From positions 38,322,140 to 38,386,139 of the forward strand of contig NC_081411.1 in the NCBI RefSeq assembly GCF_030272615.1: a DNA stretch of 64,000 nt, in the 5' to 3' direction. The position numbers were made by a program, and so were the translations under genes. Below the pieces are notes generated by a model. It had not been told where the DNA came from, did not search any database, and was given only the letters and a program-made list of their open reading frames with translations. This DNA comes from Cryptomeria japonica. Lineage: Eukaryota > Streptophyta > Pinopsida > Cupressales > Cupressaceae. Positions 35,725 to 47,689 of this stretch are shown here, one piece after another (within the stretch, counting starts at the first letter, position 1; every line of letters starts with the position of its first letter).

Positions 35725-37643
35725 TGTTGACTAAATTCATGTCAACCTCAGTCCTGTTGAAATCTGATCTCAGATTAATCTTCACTAGCTAAAAACTGAA
35801 AGGACCTTCTAAATGAGCCCTAAACCTTAAAATCTAAGGGGTTTTATGCTCATACAATCTAATTCAGGATTTGAAATTTATTTTTTTATTGATTGGGCCA
35901 ACCAGTCAAATCACTTAAGGGCTACTGGCTGAAGGGTCTCTTCTTGATTATGGAACCGACCCCTTTCACCCACTACTAGCTGGCGCAGTTCTTTATCACT
36001 TGTTGGGTGGCCAAAAACAAATGATGGCATGGGATGGAGGGGAAGGAAAAAACTCAGTTATTTTTTCCCCTGTAGAAGTAGGTAATAAGGTAATAATTGG
36101 CTATGGGATAATAGGAACCAAGTTCTTGGTCGTCCCCCACTACCTCGTGAGGATATGAGAAAAAATAGAAACAACCATGGGCTAGCAAGGAAGTCATCTC
36201 CTCGACATCCTATGATGTAAAAGAAAGCATCCAATAGATGGTGTGAGACAAAAAAATGGGTCTAGGTGTAATGATAATGGGGCCCTCACCATCCCACAAG
36301 GGAAAATGAAGAAAATCAAAGGGCATGTGGGATAACAAAGACAAAGAGTGAGGGCATTTCCTGCCACCTCATGTGGATTTTTGAGTCATAAGGGGACTGT
36401 ATGGGGTAACAAATACATTATGGGATTGGTGTTCCCCGCTATCTCTCATTGGAGTACAATGGCGATATGACACAATCTCCACCGTCCATTTTCACTAATG
36501 GGTCCAATCGGATAGTGATGTTTTAAACTTTTATTAAACCCTTTGGAGGGCTTCATCATGGAATCAAGAGCATCCATTTGCATGTGACAGGGAAGATTGA
36601 ATGGCCGAGATTCAAAGTCATAGGCACAGATAAAATTCAAATGCCTACTCGAGGTGGTTGTTGACTTTAATGGTTGATAATAAGTTATATCCCATCGGCA
36701 ACCCAAATTCAATCATATTTCAATGCAACCACTTTCAGACTATGGACGATCACCATTACTCAAGATATAGATTTGCAAGTGCCTTCTAGATGCCACCCAT
36801 GCCCATTCAATGCATAATGGAGACTTTTGTGCCCTGCAAGTGAATTTAATGTAGAGATTACCCCTTTTGCAAGGATTTTTCTTCTTCGTAGTGGGGGAAG
36901 ATAGTTTTAGAGAAGTTGTATACACGTCACTAGATTAATCAGTCTGATTTTTGTTCTTTTGATATTTTGTAACATGACCCTAGTGGGTTAGGGGTTTTGA
37001 ACCGTGATTCCATCTAAGTTATGTCTAAACTACAAAGGAAATTTTCTAACACTTTTTAGGGACCTTTTTTTGCCAAAATTTTTTTTTTTTTTTGTATTTG
37101 TAAATTTTCTTAAACTTTGCATGAATAGAATTTATCCTTTTCCTTCATTCAGTTCTTACAACCAGTGTAATGGTTTTACCTCTTTGTTTGAATGTATTCT
37201 CTTTTATTTTATGTAGTGTAAGTGACTATGTTTATCCCTCTTTAGGTGTTACCTATGGACTATTTTCAGTCCCTCTTGCCATCTTTAAGAATTACAATCT
37301 TCACTTGTACTTAGTGGACTGATTAGGATAGGATTTTGTGCATCTTTGGGGTATTTTTATTTGTGTTATGTGGATTCATAGGCAAGGAAGATCACATTCA
37401 ATCTACGTCCAAAGAATTTTTCCCTTTCAAGCATTCCTTCTAACTCTTTTTCCCCTCTTAGATCATTACATTAGATTTATCAATGTTGGGTTAGACCAAC
37501 ACTTGCACTCCAATTGGAAAGGAAGACAACCTTCTCCAAAGACTCAGCCTCAATAATGCAAGATCCCATACTTGGAGGCTATTTCAATGTGTCACAATGT
37601 TGATGAGCATGAGATTTCATCATGGGTGCACACTTTTGTAAAA
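35725..37643 (+). repeat. 3' LTR of the LARD-like element
   Basis: 1,919 bp, about 190 bp longer than its partner. The extra length is mainly an ~80-bp segment near 36205-36290 and ~110 bp near 36970-37080. The rest aligns block by block with the 5' LTR. Confidence 0.8.
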
Positions 37644-38691
37644 ATAATTCCTATTTCAATTACTTTTGGTACATTTTTTAATCATTGATTTGGTTGTCTC
37701 TGAATATTTTTGGCATTACTTCTAATAGTTATATTCCACAATACTAATTTTCTTATGCTACCTATAATATTAGGCATTTTTTCCTGAAAAAAGTAGTTCC
37801 CAAATAAATCTTCGCACATGATTATAAACACTTATTTTTTCTCCTTCTTCTATTTTAACTTATCGACAACATAAATCCTTGTAACACCTCTTGACTTTAA
37901 CAACAGAGGGGATGAATTATATTCTATGTCATTGACTTCTTCATGGGGTCATTTTTAGCTAAAAGATGGTCCTTTTTATAAATTTTCATTGGTTAATAAC
38001 AGTTAAAAAGATAATATAGGATTTTTGAATGTATCTATGATTTCTTCAATTGTGTTTATGCATAGGTCATTTAACTTGCCTTCTAATTTCTATTTATTCA
38101 CATTCGTCTCTCCTTGTAATCATAACTTTGTATCATCTTTTATCTTTATAATTCCACATTTTTTGTCACCTAGTTAAGAGATTATTTTAGAATATAATTT
38201 ATAAAAATTGATCCACTACTAATTGACAATATTAAGAAAAAGAAAAGATATGTTTTCTCAATAAAATGGCCTTGCTAACACATTTAATAATTCCCTTTAC
38301 ACTTGACTACAAATTGATTAATACACAGGAGATAAACTAAAAATGATTATAACTAACATTTATATTGGGAATACCTAATTTTTTCCACAAGTTATACCAA
38401 ACCCTTTTTTTGCTAGTTGTCCATCTCATATGAGAATTGTTAGATTTAGTAGAAGTCAATGAAATAATACGAGTACCAAAATAAATCATTCAAGAGGTAG
38501 ATGAAAGAGATTTTGTAATTCATCTCCAAGAGATCTTTAAACAACATCATATGATGTGTAAATATTAATAAGATTAAGGAGTAAGTATTAAAATTAAAGA
38601 ATTCCCACAAATCAGGGATAGTGGAGTAACATCCATGATCCACATGTGATGGTATGACCTAACTATTAGAAACTTGAGTTGTTGAGTTGTG
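37644..38691. other. AT-rich spacer
   Basis: No gene, repeat partner or motif recognised over about 1 kb. Confidence 0.4.
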
Positions 38692-39480
38692 TTGTCATTG
38701 ATCTCAATCCATTGATGTCAAGCTACCTGATGTTGTCATTGATGCCACTATGTGATGTATGTGTTTCTAAAGTGTGTGTTTTGGTATTGTTGTATTTTCT
38801 GTAGTTATGTTGAACAATTTTGAGGTGGTTTTAGAAGGATGGTGTGGCGGAAGTTTCAATATGCAAGAAACTGTATTTAGATGCAAGAAAGAGTATTTAA
38901 TGTCCCAGTGAAAGAATACTTTGCATTCCTATAGATTGTGAAGACTATGGATTTTGGTTCAGTTAATAATGTCTACGATTTGTCTATGTTGCACTATCAT
39001 ATTTATAAGTCCTCAATTGCTTAGATGGTAGAGTTAGATGGTGCTATTTTTGGTAGAGATATATTTGTTTGAACTAGTTTGGATAATGCTTGGTGGTTCT
39101 CTGATATGTGGATTCAAGTGTTGCATCTGGGATGACATGTTCATTTGGTTCGTGCAGTGTTCCAGTTTATATTGTTGGTATTCTTTTGATTGACATGTGA
39201 ATTTATGTTGTTCTTTATTTAGTGTTGTCATCTAGTTTGTTTTTTGACTGATTGAGGTTGTATATATTATCTGGACCATACTCTTTTGGTACTAATATGC
39301 ATTAAAGGTTGAGTTTGGATGATGATATGGGTCTCACCATGGTGTATGCAGATTCACACTATGTTTTTGGGTTGACTCGTTAACATGCTTTATTGTTTAT
39401 CTACATGTTATGGTGATGTTGACTTTAGTGGATGCTATAGCATGTGCGGTTCATTAGAAATGACTTTGGAGGATATTTTA
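38692..39480 (+). repeat. SIRE-like Copia LTR fragment, plus strand
   Basis: Matches the reverse complement of about 62700-63450: GAAGGATGGTGT, AGTTTCAATATGCAAGAAA, GAGTATTTAATGT, TTGCTTAGATGGTAGA, GGATTCAAGTGTTG and GACTTTGGAGGA occur in the same order. It begins with two TGTTGTCATTGAT words. The 3' LTR end with the C-run is missing, so only the upstream half is present. Confidence 0.75.
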
Positions 39481-40189
39481 TCATGCCAAATTTCCATCAT
39501 TTACCCTAGAGCTAGCCTTTAATTACACAATTTCAATTGCATCGTCAACTCAATCACAAAGGTGAGTAGAATCCAATCTACAACAAACCCTTTTCCTAAT
39601 AAAATTGGGTTTGATCTATTGGCTTCTCTCTTCCTTTAATATTTTGTTTGGAAATAAGTGAATCCATAACTTAATTTGTGGATGCTTGTTTTCACCACTT
39701 CATACTTACCTATACACCTTTTCACAAATGCATCTTTCTATCTTCTCCTAGGGGAAAAAATACATGAAAGGAAATGATGATTGTTACGAGAAATAACATT
39801 TTAATTTATATGGAACATTTAAAACATGGGTATTCTGATAGGGGTCAACCTCTAATAAAGAATATTTATCTTTAGTTTGGGATTTCAATATCAAGGAAGG
39901 GGTGCTCAATACATCAAGGGTCAACCAACAAAATTTGACATGGGTTGACCCTCTTAAATAAATGAAAGTTTATTTATTTATAGCACTTTAAAACTAATAA
40001 GTTGAGTGCCAATGCGTGGAGGGGTTGGCTAGGCCAATAAGCATAAAAAAAGAACTTTATTTAATATTATTTCAACCATTGTTAAAATAAATTCTACCGT
40101 TTGATATAATACACTATGTCTTTGATTTTGTTCAACAACTATCTCTTTTTATAGCAATGAAAATAATCCAACAATTATATTGATGGTTA
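39481..40189. other. AT-rich spacer
   Basis: No gene or repeat recognised. It holds AT-rich text with GGGTCAACC words at 39841 and 39920 but nothing I can classify. Confidence 0.35.
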
Positions 40190-40349
40190 TTAGAGATAAA
40201 ATGCTTGATATGTTATTTGATACTACCAAAATATTTATAGTATACAATTGATATAACTATAACTAAAACATTGCCTATAACTACACAAAAAACATTACCT
40301 TATCACTATTTAAACTAAGTTATGGGCAATATATTATGCTATGCTAACA
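40190..40349 (-). repeat. 3' LTR of the outer element (minus)
   Basis: About 160 bp; in its own sense it opens TGTTAGCATAGC after the purine run. The left edge is approximate. Confidence 0.6.
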
Positions 40350-40357
40350 TTCCCCCA

Positions 40358-41458
40358 TATTACATTATACATGCAAATATACCCTTAACACAACTCAAAC
40401 TTCACCTTGCCAAGGGAACCCCTCTTAAGATTTACATAACACAAAAATTACAAAACATGTTGATTATACAACACAAATACACATTTGAGAGAATATTTTT
40501 CTTTGAATAAATAGATCTTGATTTAGGTGGAACTCCACCAAGATACCTCTTAACCCTTAGAAAGGTGTAGCTCCCGAGTTGAATTCCAAATTTGCTAGAT
40601 TACCACCTACCTAAACTCTCAAATCATAATCTTGTAAATTATTGGACAACAATTCATTCCTCCATCAAGTTATTTCATGAACCTTCAAATGGTATAATTC
40701 CCCAAATCCATAGACTCTTAAGCTATTTGGACAACAATCCATATTGAGTTAATTGAATCACTTACCTATCTCAAAAAACACTCTTCACAATATGCTCATT
40801 CTTTAATTATGTTAGCATAAAAAAGAATATAAAATCATAATCTTCTTATACAAAAAACTATCTCAAATTGAGAAGCTATCTTGATATGATAGAGATCCTT
40901 ATTTCCAACTAATCCAAACATTATTTTATCAACTCCTCACGTACCCAAAAAAGAAATTTTGATAAATTATAATATAATTATAATAAATTCAAACCTCTAC
41001 TAACGACCCCGCCACACAATTAAATTAGACTTAGAATCTCTTTTAATGCTATAAACAAATTATTTGAATGCCTAACCATAGTGCAAATATATATATCACC
41101 ACTAACTGACCAATACAAATCTCCAAAACATAAACCACCAAGCATACCAATCACACACAAGCTTCATAATGTAACATTAATCAACATTTAAAATATTATT
41201 AAAATCAATATTTATCTACAACTCTTTGAATAGTATCCAACCACATGCATATAAAAACATACTCAAGAACAGTACATGCAAGTCATTACAGAGCATAGTC
41301 AATTTGAGAAATAATCACTATAGTGTGATAAAAGAGTCTTCTCCTTGCAACGCTTGATGCTTAGAGATAAAATAAATATAATTATGACATAGGTCACCTT
41401 TAATCTGGCATGTTTGAATAAACTACCCTTTTCGTGGTACTTTTCTCTTTATCACTCT
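40358..41458. other. Internal sequence of the outer element, left part
   Basis: No reading frame with recognisable domains. Lies between the polypurine tract of the outer element and the inserted Copia element. Confidence 0.4.
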
Positions 41459-42023
41459 TGCAACCTTCAGAGAGAGCAGGAGAAAATGAAACAAATCTAG
41501 AAACTTTTATTGATTACTACAAAATATTACATATTGTTTGATCTTTAGCTCAAAGGACAGTCGGACTGGACTACATTCAACACACATAGATTTTTGCTGA
41601 CCTCACTTCAAACTCACAACTTGTAGCTTTCATCTTACAACTCACAAGTTACACCGTTACAAACTTTTCCTTCAGCTCTATGGAGCTGAATTCCTAAGAG
41701 AGAGTGAATGTTTCAGAATAAACCCCTACATATAGAAATGTTATAACATATGGTAGACAGAGATGACATAAAATAATTTATATACAATGCATTCAAATCC
41801 AAGAAAGATTTGTCTTCATTGCTGATCATGAATATTGAAATGCAGACTCTAGATATGGTGGATGCGCCTGAAGCTCCTGGCAAATATTAATGCGCATAAG
41901 GAGGATAAAGGTAGATATGGTGGATGCGCCTGAAGCTCCTAGCAAATATTAATGTGCATAAGGAGGATACAGGATACAAAATTGACTATATGGTGGAGGC
42001 AGTAGTTGAGATTATTTCTAACA
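41459..42023 (-). repeat. 3' LTR of the inner Copia element (minus), with internal 62-bp duplication
   Basis: Opens TGTTAGAAATAATCTC in its own sense after a purine-rich run. A 62-bp unit starting AGATATGGTGGATGCGCC at 41851 repeats at 41913; the partner LTR has only one related unit. Confidence 0.75.
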
Positions 42024-43376
42024 CTTCATTTTAATCTCAGCTACCAATTCTAATTTCCTTCTTGACTTATTTTACTAATGTTTCTATATCTAAAATCTTC
42101 AAATATTAGAAATGAAACTCGGAAATCTAATGTTGCTACTAGGATGCTCTAACCATGAGATCTGGCCCTTTTTGCAACCAATCCATTGTATTTTAAGTGT
42201 GAAACACTTATTTTTTCAACACCTCCCATAGCATCACCTCTTTATTTATTGACAACTTCAGACAACTATCCTCTCAACTTCTATTCTCTGCAGATTTTCT
42301 GATCATCAATTCGTCTTGCTTAATTTTTTTTAGAGACTTTAACAATACTCTTCTACATAATCTTTCACTCTCTCAACCTAGACACATACACATCCAACCT
42401 GCTCAAACTTTCCACAACCTCAAATAGCTAAGAACTTTCCTTATTGAAAAATGGGCTTTTCTAAGACTATCGATATGCATCATCGTATCTCGTTCAAAAA
42501 TCTCTAAAGTAGACACTTCAAATAGACACAACAAATCTTCAAAAAATCTGATTTACCTCTACAACGTACGGTAGATGCTCAAAAGACAAAATCTTTGATC
42601 TCTACTCCGATGGCAGCCTCTTCACTTCAGTTACCTTCTCATATCTCTGTAGATCTTCATTATTCTCCTTAACACATCTTCAACTGTCTTCTTGCAATTT
42701 ACCTTTCCTGATAGGTGCTTTGCAATTCAACGACCTTTGACACTACTGTATCTGATCTTCCAACAACTGAGGCTGTATCAAACTTCTTTAGCAAATAACT
42801 TCACGCATTCTCTCCCTTCACGAACCTGTTTTTGTTCAGACTTTAGCAAGTTCAAAAACACTACGATTTCTGCTCTTTACCTTCAGGCTTCAGACTTTTC
42901 TTTTGTTGGCAGTGGCTTACTTGTGGGAATATAATCTCTCCTGCATGCAAGAAACATAAACTACCATGCAACCACCGTACATGCATGCAGGGATAGTTTT
43001 GCATGTTATTACTCACCACCAGTTCCATCGTAAGCCTCAGTTCTACCATTTATCGTAAAACTTTCATGCAAACAAGTTCCCCGTGTTTTTCCTTAATTTG
43101 GGGGATATTTGCTCATGCATGCTAAAGTGATTTTATGTCCACGTATGAGGACTCTTAATTCTTTGTTTGTCTCCATGCAGTTGAGACCTCTATAAATAAA
43201 TGGAGGAGATGTAATTATTTTATGACAATGCAATAAAATATGGTTTGGTCCTGCAGCACATAATTGTCTGTGTAAATATTATTTTCTGATTATAATTTTT
43301 GTTTATGCATTTGTTAATTTTCTGTGTGTATGCATTTGACAAAATACTGTATTCTGCTCCTTCCACCTCCTTCTAT

Positions 43377-43388
43377 TGGTATCAGAGC
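43377..43388 (+). promoter_or_regulatory. Primer-binding site, initiator-tRNA-Met type
   Basis: TGGTATCAGAGC, followed by an A-run. It defines the orientation of the innermost element. Confidence 0.85.
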
Positions 43389-44195
43389 AAAAAAAAAGGT
43401 TGTGCATGATTATGTTGAAGAATATTGAGAGGAAAAAGAAGAATTTAATTGTTTTGAACAATTGTTGCAGCCATTTGCATGCTAGAAGAAATTGCCAAAT
43501 TACAGTTGTAGCTGTTGGAGATCAGGTATTGAAAACTTGAAAAAATTGAGGGTCCAGTTGTAGCTGCTGAAGGAGATTGCTAAACAAGAGAACAAGCCAG
43601 AAGACCAAAGAAAAGAAGAATTCAGAAAGCAGATTATTCAGTTGTAGCTGGTTCAAAGGAGAATTAATTTATCAGAAGTTGCTGAGGTTGTGAAGTCTGA
43701 AGACATTGGAGAAAACAAAGAAAGAGATCGGTTCTGAAGAATCTAATGGTGAAGACATTGAAGAGCTTGGTGTGAACTGTTGTAGCAGTCAGAAGGAGTC
43801 CACTAGTTCCAAGAGATTTGGAGATTGTTGAAATTTGGAAATCTTTTTAACGAGTCATTGGTCATGCTGAAGCTGTAGCTTAAGGAGGGAGAGCCTGCAT
43901 TGCTAGTCATGCATGAGGTCTAGAAGAGATCAAGAGTAAATTAAAGATTGAAAAAGAGTCTGAAGAGCTTAGATATTAGGAGAAATTTGATCCTGAAATA
44001 GAAGACCTAAATAACATTGTGGGTAATATGAGGAAATTGCTATAGCAGTAGTCACTAGAAAGAGCATTCTGTTTCTGTTTGAGGCCAGCAGAGCCCATTG
44101 ATAGTAAAATCCCCGAGCACATGCAATGTGACTCTAAGGGAGGTGTTGATAAGACAAGTGAATCACACCTGAATCTACGATGGACTGGTAACCAA

Positions 44196-44262
44196 AAGGG
44201 TCAGAGCTCACGGTTAGAGCATCCTAACAGCATCATAGGATTTCCTAAGTTCGATCTCTAGA
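44196..44262 (+). other. tRNA-like motif (A-box and B-box spacing), degenerate
   Basis: AGAGCTCACGGTTAGAGCA resembles a tRNA D-arm or A-box. AAGTTCGATCTC about 45 bases later resembles a T-loop or B-box. Between them ATCCTA pairs with TAGGAT around a 9-nt loop. The acceptor stem and loop sizes do not fit a working tRNA. A diverged copy on the other strand lies at about 42124-42175 in the enclosing element. Confidence 0.45.
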
Positions 44263-45233
44263 TTTAGAAGATTTTCAATGCAGCAGCATGAGTGAAAGGA
44301 CTAAGAATTCAATCAGAGTTCGCAGTTGAAATTAAGGGGAATGTTGGAAACAAACTTCAGTCTCCATTGTCAGCTTCCAGTGCCACCGTTTACAGCCTCT
44401 TCCACCGCATGCATGTTAAGAATGTTCTGGAAACCACCGACTAACATGCACGGACCATGCACTGTTGTGCAAGCAATTCATCTTTAGTTATAAATTTAGA
44501 CAAGATGTTTAAAAGTAGTTTGCATATTTATTCATTCAGAATTTCGTAAGATAGGAGTCCAAAACTGTTTGTTCAATCCTCTATAAAAGAGAGGAGCCGT
44601 AATGCATTTTTCAATTAATAAAAATTTGGTTTTGTATGCTGTAGAGTACATTTGTCTCTATTTCCAGATCACCCTTCTAAACAGATTTCTTCCAAACACT
44701 TTACCGATATTATTTGGACCTTTAATCATTCTTCCTTACACGGCTTTACAGAGTTGTTTGACCTATCTTTATTTTGGCACCTCTCTGCTACTGTAATTTC
44801 TTCAAATAACCCACAATCTCTTTTATCCTTTTGGACTGGCTATAACCTCAAATATCAAGTGTACATTTGGGAATTCTTATTTTAGTGATAGACTAGTACA
44901 AAGTCCCATTACAATGTGACCGACAATTTAGAGCAGAAAACAACAATCTACACATGGGTGAGAGACATACACAAGACAGCAACCTGCAGTTAACCACTTT
45001 GACTTGGACGGATTGTTTCTTCAGTAGACTTGTGTATCTTCATTTTCGTCATTATTTCACACAAGCACTTATACACCTACAGACTCATCTAGTAGACAAC
45101 ATCTTCTCTGTCTGCTTCTGCTAACACTTTCACTTTGTCCTTAATCTGGATTGGTTTCGATTGACCTTTATAGGTGAAACAATATTTTTTCCTTTCCTTC
45201 TCACGACTACAAACCCTCGGCTCTGATACCACT

Positions 45234-45795
45234 TGATGGACAGAGAGAGCAGGAGAAAATGAAACATATTTAGAGACATATATTGATTACCACAAAATAT
45301 TACATATTGTCTGAGCTTTAGCTCTAAGGACACTGAGATTGGCCTACATTAAGCACAGATAGACTTTTACTGACTTGACTTCAAACTCGCAACTTGTAGC
45401 TTTCATCTTACAGCTTACAGGCTACACCATCACAGACTTTTCCTTCAGTTCTGCGGAGCTAGACTCCCAAAAGAGCGTAACTTTCAAAACAAATTCCTAC
45501 AATATATAGAAATGTTATAACATACGGAGCACAAAGACAACATAAAATAATTTATATATCTTAATATCCATAGAGCTGAGAGGACGGTAGATGTGACAAC
45601 GGACAGGTTGGAACAATTCATTCAAATCCATGAAAGATCTGTCTTCATTGCTGGTCATAAATATTCAGATGCAGACTGCACATATGGAGGACACAAGGAT
45701 TTGTAAGTGACAAAAGCTCTTAGCAAATATTAATGTGCATACGGAGGATACAGGATACAGAATTGACTATACGGTTCGTTGAGATTACTTCCACA
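45234..45795 (-). repeat. 5' LTR of the inner Copia element (minus)
   Basis: 562 bp, opening TGTGGAAGTAATCTC in its own sense and ending next to the primer site at 45220-45232. A TATA-like CTATATATTG lies on minus near 45500. Confidence 0.8.
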
Positions 45796-46220
45796 ATTTC
45801 TGGTGAAATCTCAAAACATGTGGGGCTTGAAGTGCTTTACTGAAAGTTGAAAGCAATATACCGGTCGCTATGTTTGTGGTATGGACACATATTGTTATAT
45901 AGCTGAAACTTCATGTCATGGCATTGCTAGTCGTAGACCACGCGCAATGCAAATTGTAGTATATTTACAAGGATGAATTCATCATTGTTGGAAAAGCTAA
46001 CAGGGATTTCATTTTACCTGTAGAATTGAATATAAAGGAAATCATAGATTTGTATGGATGAACCAAAGTATTAGGCTTCTAATTAGTGGATGAATAAATC
46101 CTTGGGTTGAACCGTAGACACCACAATAAATCCACCCATCTGTTTCTTCCCTCTTGTTATAGTTCTGAAACAATCTTAATACTCGTAGGAATAGGTGCGA
46201 CGTAGGGTCTGATACCAAAA

Positions 46221-46371
46221 TGAGAGACAAGATGCTCGATATGTTATATAATATTGCAAAAACATTTATAGAAGAGATATAGCGGATATAAGTATAACTA
46301 GAAAAATTATTGTAACTACATAGCATGCATCACCTAGGCATTGAAGAAAATAAGTGATGGGCAATGTAACA
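46221..46371 (-). repeat. 5' LTR of the outer element (minus)
   Basis: 151 bp from TGAGAGACAAG to GGGCAATGTAACA, abutting the primer site at 46209-46219. Confidence 0.65.
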
Positions 46372-47689
46372 GGCAAAGTTCACAAATTAGAGTTGCTTCT
46401 TTTGCCTCTTTTGCAACGGTAGATTCATTTTCTATATAACAAGAGGTCTAATGTTATTTGTAGTGGCCCGCTAATCTTATGATTAAAAGAATTAAAAAGA
46501 TGGGACATATCCTATATTCTACAAATGATCCCTCTAAGTGGATGGTGCAATAATGAGACAATCTTCCAATTGTTCCTAGTGTTGTTTTACTTGCTTAGTT
46601 TTGACTTGAAAAATGATGTTTTAGGTTATGTAATATGATAATAAATCATATTTTAATTATGACTTAGATACATATAATGAAATACAAATGTGTGATATGA
46701 TATGTATATGAAGAGTTTCCATTCAAAATAAATATTAACTCTTTTTTAAAATAAACATAATTTGGATTCTGTACATTAGTAGAATATCTTAATGTAGTTG
46801 AAATGTCTACAAAAACACACCCTTCAAAATATGTAGATTAATTAAATATAATAAACTAAGCTAATTGTTTGAAATTAACCTTTCAACAAAAATTTGAGTT
46901 TGTACAAGAAAATAATAAGTAATAGGTGTTCTTAGTTTTGCATGCAAAGAAGAATATTTTGTTGCAATGTATATTCCATGATCTAACTCAAATTTTCGCT
47001 AAATATGAAACAATAGAGAATAGACAAACTAAAACTTGAATTATTCTCTACTTTGGATTAAAATTTCATCTTAAATGTTTTCGTATTGATCTTTGTGTGA
47101 CAATGATCTTGAAGTTTGTGCCTCCAAATGTGATGTGATTTTTCTTTATAAATTAACTATCCTATGTATCTATGGACTATAAAGTATCTTAGAATAAAGA
47201 TCACATTAATGACCCCGACTTAATAATTAAATAATAAAATATGAAAACTGAATTTAAAAAAAATAAAATCTAATTTACATATTATGTAAAATATAAAAAT
47301 AGAAGATTAAAGATATTACATTACAATTAAAGAAGAAAAAATACTAAATATTTATTTTTAACCTTCAATAAAAGAAAAGTAGAAACAAAATAATCTTTTT
47401 CAATCATTAAAGGTGACATTTTTAAAATCAAATTGTCATGGATGAATAGAGTCATAATGTTTTTCAAAGTTATTATACTTAGCTTTATATTTGATGCTCT
47501 ATCTTTTTCTAACCAAAATTTATTAAAATTCATTGTATGTTTCACACTTCATTTTTTTCTAGCATACCACTCCACACAATTATTATGTGTGTCTTAATTT
47601 ACACTAAGTATGATAATTTTTGTCAAAAGATTTAAGTAAAATAGAGTACAATATGACTACTAACAATGACTCAAAGCATCCAAATCTGT
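46372..47689. other. AT-rich spacer
   Basis: About 1.3 kb without a gene, repeat partner or motif that I can support. Confidence 0.4.

Larger units (their letters stand above)
31060..37643 (+). mobile_element. Non-autonomous LTR retrotransposon (LARD-like), old
   Basis: Two long direct repeats flank a 2.9-kb internal region: 31060-32791 and 35725-37643. Both begin TGTTGACTAAATTCATGTCAA and end in a CACTTTTGT block. A primer-site-like sequence, TGGCACACCCGGTGGGAC, sits at 32800-32817 just after the left repeat, which fixes the orientation as plus. The internal region has decayed gag-like text but no RT, RNase H or integrase. No target duplication is evident and the two LTRs have diverged clearly, so the insertion is old. 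Confidence 0.75.
42904..44690 (+). mobile_element. Innermost TRIM-like element, plus strand
   Basis: A presumed left LTR (about 42904-43375) has CTATAAATA then AATAAAA and is followed by the primer site TGGTATCAGAGC at 43377-43388. After a ~950-bp interior, a purine tract TTAAGGGGAA (to 44341) is followed by a second LTR-like segment opening TGTTGGAAAC at 44342, with CTATAAAAG then AATAAAAA near 44581-44625. The two LTRs match weakly in order of signals rather than base by base, so this could be the remains of two elements. No coding domain is seen. Confidence 0.5.
41459..45795 (-). mobile_element. Inner Copia-type element, minus strand, non-coding
   Basis: LTRs at 41459-42023 and 45234-45795 have nearly equal length (565 and 562 bp) and share CAGAGAGAGCAGGAGAAAATGAAACA, TTACATATTGT, CTTGTAGCTTTCATCTTACA, CTTTTCCTTCAG, ATAGAAATGTTATAACATA and CATAAAATAATTTATATA. 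A primer site (GGCTCTGATACCA, reverse) precedes the right LTR at 45220-45232. The 3.2-kb interior has no Copia protein text and is partly occupied by a third element at 42904-44690. Confidence 0.75.
40190..46371 (-). mobile_element. Outer short-LTR element, minus strand, host of a nest
   Basis: Short direct repeats at 40190-40349 and 46221-46371 share AGAGA(C/T)AA(A/G)ATGCT(C/T)GATATGTTAT and the GGGCAAT end. A Copia-type primer site (GTCTGATACCA, reverse strand) abuts the right repeat at 46209-46219. A polypurine tract (TGGGGGAA on minus) abuts the left one at 40350-40357. Together these give a minus-strand LTR element with unusually short LTRs. Its 5.9-kb interior is mostly the inserted Copia element at 41459-45795, leaving about 1.5 kb of its own, so it was TRIM-sized. 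No coding domain is recognised. Confidence 0.65.

Noticed and set aside
44196..44262. A functional tRNA gene
   Set aside because: A-box and B-box-like words are present but the anticodon loop is too large and no acceptor stem pairs.
44652..44885. ORF with ELFDLSLFW text near the innermost element
   Set aside because: Considered as an integrase remnant, but no catalytic residues or flanking motifs match.
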